Assembly: GCA_036502625.1 (NCBI GenBank)
Contig: DASXYG010000007.1
Coordinates: forward strand, 43,677-107,676
Direction of reading: 5' to 3'
Source of the DNA: DASXYG01 sp036502625
GTDB lineage: Bacteria; Actinomycetota; Actinomycetes; Streptosporangiales; Streptosporangiaceae
DNA: 64,000 nt
This document shows positions 59,147 through 64,000 of this stretch, in pieces. The notes beneath the pieces were generated by a model, which saw only the letters and a program-made list of their open reading frames with translations, was not told the DNA's origin and made no database searches. The position numbers and the translations under genes are program-made. Within the stretch, counting starts at the first letter, position 1; each line of letters starts with the position of its first letter.

Positions 59147-61768
59147 ATGGGTGACGTGGGAAGAGGACGACTCCGGGTCTATCTCGGCGCCGCACCGGGC
59201 GTCGGGAAGACGTTCGCGATGCTCGGTGAGGGCCACCGGCGCATCGAGCGGGGGACCGACATCGTGATCGGGTTCGTCGAGTGCCACGGGCGGCAGAAGA
59301 CCGAGGACCTCCTCGACGGCTTCGAGGTCGTCCCCCGCCGCCACATCGACTACCGCGGGGCGTCGTTCCCGGAGATGGACCTCGACCGTGTGCTGGCCCG
59401 CCGCCCCCAGGTGGCCCTGGTCGACGAGCTGGCGCACACGAACATCCCCGGCTCCCGCAACGCCAAGCGCTGGCAGGACGTCGAGGAGCTGCTCGAGTCC
59501 GGCATCGACGTCATCTCCACCGTCAACGTGCAGCACCTGGAGTCGCTGAACGACGTGGTCGAGGAGATCACCGGCGTCCGCCAGCAGGAGACGATCCCCG
59601 ACGACGTGGTGCGCCGCGCCGACCAGATCGAGCTGGTCGACATGGCGCCCCCGGCCCTGCGCCGCCGCATGGCGCACGGCAACATCTACCCCCCGGAGAA
59701 GATCGACGCGGCGCTGTCGAACTACTTCCGCGAGGGCAACCTCACGGCGCTGCGCGAGCTCGCGCTGCTCTGGGTGGCCGACCGGGTCGACGAGGGCCTG
59801 GCCCGCTACCGCGCCGAACACGGCATCACCGACACCTGGGAGGCGCGCGAGCGCGTCGTCGTCGCGCTGACCGGGGGGGCCGAGGGTGCCACGCTGATCC
59901 GCCGCGCCGCCCGCATCGCCGCGCGTACGACCGACGCGCAGCCGCGCGCCACCCGGCTCATGGCGGTCCACGTGGTCCGCGGCGACGGCCTCGCCGGCGC
60001 CGACCCCGCGGAGCTGGACCGCCAGCGCGCCCTGGTGGAACGCCTCGGCGGCACCTACCACCAGGTCATCGGCGACGACGTGCCCCGCGCCCTGCTCGAC
60101 TTCGCGCGCGGCGTGAACGCCACGCAGATCGTGCTCGGCTCGAGCCGGCGGTCGGCGTTCCAGCAGATCCTCGGCCCGGGCGTGGGCCAGACCGTCGCCC
60201 GCGGCTCCGGCGACATCGACGTCCACATCGTCACCCACGAGGAGGTGGGGAAGGGCCGCGGGCTGATCCCCGCGTCCGCCGACGTGCTCGGCCGCCGCCG
60301 CCGGGTCGCGGGCTGGGTGCTGGCCGTGGCCGGCCCGCTGGTGCTGACCGCCGCGCTCACCCCTTTCGACGGCGGCATCGGCCTGACCACCGACCTCCTG
60401 CTGTTCCTGATCGTCACGGTCGCGGTGGGGCTGATCGGCGGCGTGTGGCAGTCGGTGGTGTCGGCCGTCCTCGGCAGCCTGCTGCTCAACTTCTTCTTCA
60501 CCCCGCCGCTGTACACCCTGACGATCGCGAAGTCGGAGAACGCGTTCGCGCTCGCGGTGTTCGTGGCGGTCGGCGTGGCGGTCGCGTCCGTCGTCCACCT
60601 CGCCGCGCTGCGCAGCGCCCAGGCCGCGCGCGCCCGCGCCGAGGCGAGCACGCTCAGCCTGCTGGCCACCAGCTTCGTCGGCGGCGAGCGGTCGCTGCTC
60701 ACGCTGCTCGAACGGGTCCGCGAGACGTTCGGGCTGACGTCCGTCGCGCTGCTGGAACGCGACGCTTCGGGCGAGAAGCCGGGGTGGCACGTGCTGGAGT
60801 CCATCGGCGGCGCGCCCTGCGTCAACCCGGAGAACGCCGACACGATCGTCCCGGTCACCGACACGCTGACGCTGGCGCTGACCGGCCAGGCGCTGCCCGC
60901 CGACGACCGCCGCCTGCTGGGCGCGTTCGCCAGCCAGGCGGCCGCCGTCGTGGAGCGCCGCCGCCTCGCCCACCAGGCCATGCAGGCCAAGGCGCTGGCC
61001 GAGGGCAACCGCATCCGCACCGCCCTGCTGGCCGCGGTGTCCCACGACCTGCGCACCCCGCTGGCGTCGATCAAGGCGAGCGTCAGCGCGCTGCGCTCGC
61101 CCGACCTCGCGCTCGACGACGAGGACGAGGGCGAGCTGCTCGCCGGCATCGAGGAGTCCGCCGACCGCCTCGACGGCCTCGTCGGCAACCTGCTCGACAT
61201 GAGCCGGTTGCAGACCGGCGCCGTGCGCCCGCTGGCCCGCCCGTTCGGCATCGACGAGATCATCCCGGCCGCGCTGCTCGCCGTGCCGCCCGAGGCCGTC
61301 CGGGTCGACGCACCCCCGGACCTCCCGCCCGTCGTCGCCGACCCCGGCCTGCTCGAACGCGCCCTGGCCAACGTCGTGGAGAACGCCGTGCGGCACACAC
61401 CGCCCGGCGCGCCGCCCGTCCTCGTCTCCGCGAGCGCCCATTCGGGCCGGGTCGAGCTCCGCGTCGCCGACCGCGGCCCCGGCGTGCCCGACGACGCGAA
61501 GGAGCGCATCTTCGAGCCGTTCCAGCGCCTGGGCGACACCCCCACCCGCGGCTGGGGGTCCCCCCGGACGAAGGCCGGGGGAGCGTCCCGCACGGGCGTG
61601 GGCCTCGGCCTGGCCGTGGCGCGCGGCTTCGTCGAGGCCGTCGACGGCACGCTCCACGCCGACGACACCCCCGGCGGCGGCCTGACCATGGTCTTCTCAC
61701 TACCGGCCGGCCCGCTCGACCCGGGGCGCCCGGCCGGCGACACGACGCGGGAGGCAGCAGGTGGCTGA
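59147..61768 (+). CDS. kdpD: Sensor histidine kinase KdpD
   Basis: 873 residues. Domains in order: KdpD N-terminal ATPase (Walker A GAAPGVGKT at about 14-22; VALVDELAHTNIPGSRN), a universal-stress-like domain (about 245-370), four transmembrane helices (about 390-500, DUF4118), GAF-like region, HisKA with H633 in AAVSHDLRTPLA, and HATPase (NVVENAVRH, DRGPGVP, GVGLGLAVARGFV). It senses low potassium/turgor and controls KdpE phosphorylation. Odd feature: residues about 802-813, between the F and G2 boxes, are a short in-frame insertion (GWGSPRTKAGGA) encoded by a palindrome. It overlaps kdpE by 8 bp. Confidence 0.96.
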   Translation: MGDVGRGRLRVYLGAAPGVGKTFAMLGEGHRRIERGTDIVIGFVECHGRQKTEDLLDGFEVVPRRHIDYRGASFPEMDLDRVLARRPQVALVDELAHTNIPGSRNAKRWQDVEELLESGIDVISTVNVQHLESLNDVVEEITGVRQQETIPDDVVRRADQIELVDMAPPALRRRMAHGNIYPPEKIDAALSNYFREGNLTALRELALLWVADRVDEGLARYRAEHGITDTWEARERVVVALTGGAEGATLIRRAARIAARTTDAQPRATRLMAVHVVRGDGLAGADPAELDRQRALVERLGGTYHQVIGDDVPRALLDFARGVNATQIVLGSSRRSAFQQILGPGVGQTVARGSGDIDVHIVTHEEVGKGRGLIPASADVLGRRRRVAGWVLAVAGPLVLTAALTPFDGGIGLTTDLLLFLIVTVAVGLIGGVWQSVVSAVLGSLLLNFFFTPPLYTLTIAKSENAFALAVFVAVGVAVASVVHLAALRSAQAARARAEASTLSLLATSFVGGERSLLTLLERVRETFGLTSVALLERDASGEKPGWHVLESIGGAPCVNPENADTIVPVTDTLTLALTGQALPADDRRLLGAFASQAAAVVERRRLAHQAMQAKALAEGNRIRTALLAAVSHDLRTPLASIKASVSALRSPDLALDDEDEGELLAGIEESADRLDGLVGNLLDMSRLQTGAVRPLARPFGIDEIIPAALLAVPPEAVRVDAPPDLPPVVADPGLLERALANVVENAVRHTPPGAPPVLVSASAHSGRVELRVADRGPGVPDDAKERIFEPFQRLGDTPTRGWGSPRTKAGGASRTGVGLGLAVARGFVEAVDGTLHADDTPGGGLTMVFSLPAGPLDPGRPAGDTTREAAGG
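61551..61584 (+). repeat. Palindromic insertion element inside kdpD
   Basis: GCTGGGGGTC is followed by CCCCCGG (61561-61567), a 7-nt loop, and CCGGGGG (61575-61581), then AGC. It encodes about 12 extra residues in frame. It resembles the GGGGGxxCCCCCC...GGGGGAGC hairpins I recall as dispersed in streptomycete genomes, here captured in a coding sequence. Confidence 0.4.
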
Positions 61769-62459
61769 CGGGGGAGCGGCGCCCGTACGGGTGCTCGTGG
61801 TCGACGACGAACCGCAGCTCGCGCGGGCGCTGCGGATCAACCTGAAGGCCCGCGGCTACGAGGTGGCCACCGCCGCCGACGGCCACGGCGCCCTGGAGGC
61901 CGCGGCCCGCCGGCATCCGGATGTGGTGGTGCTGGACCTCGGCCTGCCCGACATGGACGGCACCGAGGTCATCACGGGCCTGCGCGGCTGGACGACCGTG
62001 CCGATCATCGTGCTGTCCGCCCGCCACTCCTCCGACGACAAGGTCGAGGCCCTCGACGCCGGCGCCGACGACTACGTCACGAAGCCGTTCGGCATGGACG
62101 AACTGCTGGCCCGGCTGCGCGCCGCCGTGCGCAGGGCCGTGCCGTCCGGCGACCAGGCCGCCGTCGTGGAGACCGACGCCTTCACCGTCGACCTGGCCGC
62201 GCGCAAGGCCATCCGCGACGGCGCCGAGGTGCGCCTCACCCCCACCGAGTGGCACATCCTGGAGCTGCTGATCCGCAACACCGGCCGGCTCGTGAGCCAG
62301 CGGCAGCTCCTCCACGAGGTGTGGGGCCCGTCGTACGGCACCGAGACCAACTACCTCCGCGTCTATCTGGCGCAGCTCCGCAGGAAGCTGGAGCCCGACC
62401 CGGCGCGGCCCCGCTACCTCATCACCGAGCCCGGCATGGGCTACCGCTTCGAACGCTGA
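61761..62459 (+). CDS. kdpE: Response regulator KdpE
   Basis: 232 residues from GTG 61761, overlapping the kdpD stop, with GGGAGGCAGCAG upstream. The receiver has D15-D16, the phospho-acceptor D59 (VVVLDLGLPDMDG), and Lys in YVTKPFG. An OmpR-type winged helix follows: LTPTEWHILELLIRNTGRLVSQRQLLHEVWGPSYGTETNYLRVYLAQLRRKLEPD. It activates the kdp operon upon phosphorylation by KdpD. It is the last gene of the run. Confidence 0.96.
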   Translation: MADGGAAPVRVLVVDDEPQLARALRINLKARGYEVATAADGHGALEAAARRHPDVVVLDLGLPDMDGTEVITGLRGWTTVPIIVLSARHSSDDKVEALDAGADDYVTKPFGMDELLARLRAAVRRAVPSGDQAAVVETDAFTVDLAARKAIRDGAEVRLTPTEWHILELLIRNTGRLVSQRQLLHEVWGPSYGTETNYLRVYLAQLRRKLEPDPARPRYLITEPGMGYRFER

Positions 62460-62492
62460 ACTCCGGGTGATGTCACCATTGCGCGCGTGCCC

Positions 62493-62498
62493 TACATT
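62493..62498 (+). promoter_or_regulatory. -10 hexamer TACATT of the OB-fold gene
   Basis: TACATT ends 6 nt before ATG 62505, leaving room only for a leaderless transcript. Confidence 0.45.
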
Positions 62499-62504
62499 CG
62501 AGGT

Positions 62505-62900
62505 ATGAGTGATGTACGGCCCGGCAATCCGCGGGGCCTGCGCGGGTTCTTCCGTCGGCTGACCGCGGGCAACGAAGAACTGGAAGCCGAAGAGCTTCTG
62601 AAGGACGCCGAGAACACCGGCGCCACACCGATCTCCACGTGCGGGGAGCGCCAGCGCGTCTGCGTGCTCGGCACCCTGCGGACCGTTACCCTGAACCCGC
62701 GCGGCGGGGCTCCTGCCCTGGAGGCGGAGCTGTACGACGGGTCCGACTTCGTCGATCTCGTCTGGCTCGGCCGCCGCAAGATCGCAGGAATCGAGCCCGG
62801 GCGCACGCTCCGGGCTGAGGGACTGGTCACCATGTGCGACGGCCGCAAGGTCATCTTCAACCCGCGGTACGAACTGCGCTCCACGAGCGGCACCGCATGA
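62505..62900 (+). CDS. OB-fold nucleic-acid-binding domain protein
   Basis: 131 residues from ATG 62505. The core, about residues 45-125, is an OB-fold of the RecG/tRNA-anticodon type: CVLGTLRTVTLNPRGGAPALEAELYDGSDFVDLVWLGRRKIAGIEPGRTLRAEGLV. This is the Rv2694c family. It may bind single-stranded DNA or RNA; no partner is known. It overlaps the DUF3159 gene by four bases. In mycobacteria this pair follows dut-DUF3710; here kdp lies between. Confidence 0.92.
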   Translation: MSDVRPGNPRGLRGFFRRLTAGNEELEAEELLKDAENTGATPISTCGERQRVCVLGTLRTVTLNPRGGAPALEAELYDGSDFVDLVWLGRRKIAGIEPGRTLRAEGLVTMCDGRKVIFNPRYELRSTSGTA

Positions 62901-63736
62901 CAGGGTCGTCCGGCTCGCGCGGCGACGAGGCCACCGCCTCGGAGACCTCCGCCGCCGACGTCGAGGCGACGCTGCGCGACGCCACCGACGACGCGGCGGC
63001 CGACCTCGTGAACGGCGCCGGCACCCCCGCCGCGGCGGACCCCGCCCCCGAGGCGGCGGCCGCCGAGGGGGAGAAGGCGTCCGGCGCGCAGGAGCGGCCC
63101 ACCATCCCGGGCACCAACCGGCCCATCCCGCAGACCCTCGAAGAGGCGTTCGGCGGCAAGAAGGGCGTGCTCGACACCGGCCTGCCCGGCATGGTGTTCA
63201 TCGCCGCGTACCTCATCAGCAGCCAGCACATGGCGGTCGCGGTGTGGTCCGCGGTGGCCGTCGGCGCGATCCTCACGGTCATCCGGCTCGTCCGCCGCGA
63301 CACCGTGCAGCACGCCATCGCCGGTTTCGTCGGCGTCGCGGTCGCCGCGTACATCGCCGCCAAGACCGGCGAGCCGGCGAACTACTACCTCATGAACCTC
63401 CTGCTGACCATCGCCTACGGCGTGGCGTTCGGCATCTCGCTGCTGGTCAGGTGGCCGCTGCTGGGCGCCGCGCTCGGCGTGGTCTTCGGCGAGGGCACCG
63501 CGTGGCGCCGCGACCCCGCCCGCCGCCGCGCCTACACCCTGGCCACGGCGCTGTGGTTCGGCATGTTCCTGCTGCGCATCGTGGTCCTGGCGCCGCTGTG
63601 GGCGGCCGACCAGCTCATCGCGCTCGGCATCGGCAGGCTGGTCCTCGGCTACCCGCTCTACCTGCTCGTCATCTGGCTGAGCTGGCGCGTCATCAAGCAG
63701 ACCCAGCCCGCGCGCCCGGCCCCCGCGGCGGAGTGA
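62897..63736 (+). CDS. DUF3159 membrane protein
   Basis: 279 residues from ATG 62897, overlapping the OB-fold stop. The first 70 residues are acidic and Ala-rich (disordered). DUF3159 follows (about 80-275): TLEEAFGGKKGVLDTGLPGMVFIAAYLIS, RRDTVQHAIAGFVGVAVAAYIAAKTGEPANYYLMNLLL, GEGTAWRRDPARRRAYTLATALWFGMFLLR. Six transmembrane helices are likely. The function is unknown; the orthologue is Rv2693c. Confidence 0.92.
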   Translation: MTGSSGSRGDEATASETSAADVEATLRDATDDAAADLVNGAGTPAAADPAPEAAAAEGEKASGAQERPTIPGTNRPIPQTLEEAFGGKKGVLDTGLPGMVFIAAYLISSQHMAVAVWSAVAVGAILTVIRLVRRDTVQHAIAGFVGVAVAAYIAAKTGEPANYYLMNLLLTIAYGVAFGISLLVRWPLLGAALGVVFGEGTAWRRDPARRRAYTLATALWFGMFLLRIVVLAPLWAADQLIALGIGRLVLGYPLYLLVIWLSWRVIKQTQPARPAPAAE

Positions 63737-63928
63737 CGCGCCGCGCGATGATCGGCGCCCGTACGGGCGTGGCTGAGTTGATCATGTAACGGCGCGCGCC
63801 TACGCTCGTGCACGCCGCGTGTCCGGTGGGTGGAATACCGACCTCCGAAGCCCTGTAGTAGTTAGGTTCTGGCTGCGAGTGGGCATGGTTAGCCGTGGCT
63901 TACATCGGGTCGTTTTCCGGAGGTTTGT

Positions 63929-64000
63929 GTGGTCAGCGCTGGACAGTTGAAGCAGGCGATCGCCACGGCGAACCAGTCCGTCGACGAAGCCGTCCAGTCG
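63929..64000 (+). CDS. Start of a coiled-coil protein (partial)
   Basis: GTG 63929 has GGAGG 5 nt upstream. The 24 visible residues (MVSAGQLKQAIATANQSVDE then AVQS) are polar and helical, as in short coiled-coil proteins common in actinomycetes. The gene leaves the window at 64000, so no family can be named. Confidence 0.6.
   Translation, partial: MVSAGQLKQAIATANQSVDEAVQS

Overview
The window is about 72% G+C. Its ribosome-binding sites, GTG/TTG starts and gene families (septation protein SepH, DUF4193/DUF3093/DUF3710/DUF3159, Scr1-type HTH with DUF397, BTAD regulator, class II DAHP synthase) point to a filamentous actinomycete chromosome. Streptosporangiales or a Thermomonosporaceae relative is my best guess, which is inference. 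No plasmid or phage backbone, integrase, tRNA, rRNA or CRISPR array is visible.

Layout. 0-7.2 kb: end of a membrane protein, secreted phospholipase D-like protein, DAHP synthase, nitroreductase, then a tight operon of NIF3-like protein, zinc-ribbon coiled coil and RNase HI-phosphatase. 7.2-13.3 kb (minus strand): RNase P RNA, a SulP transporter fused to carbonic anhydrase, a long Tyr/Gly-rich repeat protein behind a structured leader, and a PEBP lipoprotein. 13.4-22 kb: giant BTAD ATPase regulator, DrrAB-type ABC exporter, sepH, and a single-pass membrane protein. 22-31 kb: sugar-lactone oxidase, lytic transglycosylase, a TetR/CMD operon, then two divergent TetR-controlled units (MFS exporter; cytochrome P450 plus ferredoxin). 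31-35 kb: ferrochelatase, S9 peptidase, and a membrane cNMP-binding/cyclase-like protein. 35.3-38.2 kb: a lower-GC patch with two paralogous Scr1-like HTH proteins and one DUF397. 38-43.6 kb: inositol monophosphatase, FUSC protein, methyltransferase/MarR pair, DUF4193, DUF4235. 43.6-50.4 kb: an unusual ValRS, TetR/hydrolase, and the metNIQ transporter behind a cysteine-rich leader ORF. 50.5-54.3 kb: DUF3093, AI-2E transporter, dut, DUF3710, acetate transporter. 54.6-62.5 kb: complete kdpFABCDE with an extra micro-ORF. 62.5-64 kb: OB-fold protein, DUF3159, and the start of a further gene.

How genes work together. DUF4193, DUF3093-dut-DUF3710 and OB-fold-DUF3159 form a block that is contiguous in mycobacteria; here it is split by ValRS/met genes and by kdp. 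Kdp encodes high-affinity potassium uptake with its own two-component control. MetNIQ imports methionine and probably responds to cysteine through its leader. The 26-31 kb stretch looks like a small regulated export/oxidation module. Several housekeeping genes carry a TANNNT hexamer 6-7 nt before the start codon, which fits leaderless transcription.

Start codons were chosen from Shine-Dalgarno matches, overlaps and family alignment by eye. All functions are from motif recognition, not database search.
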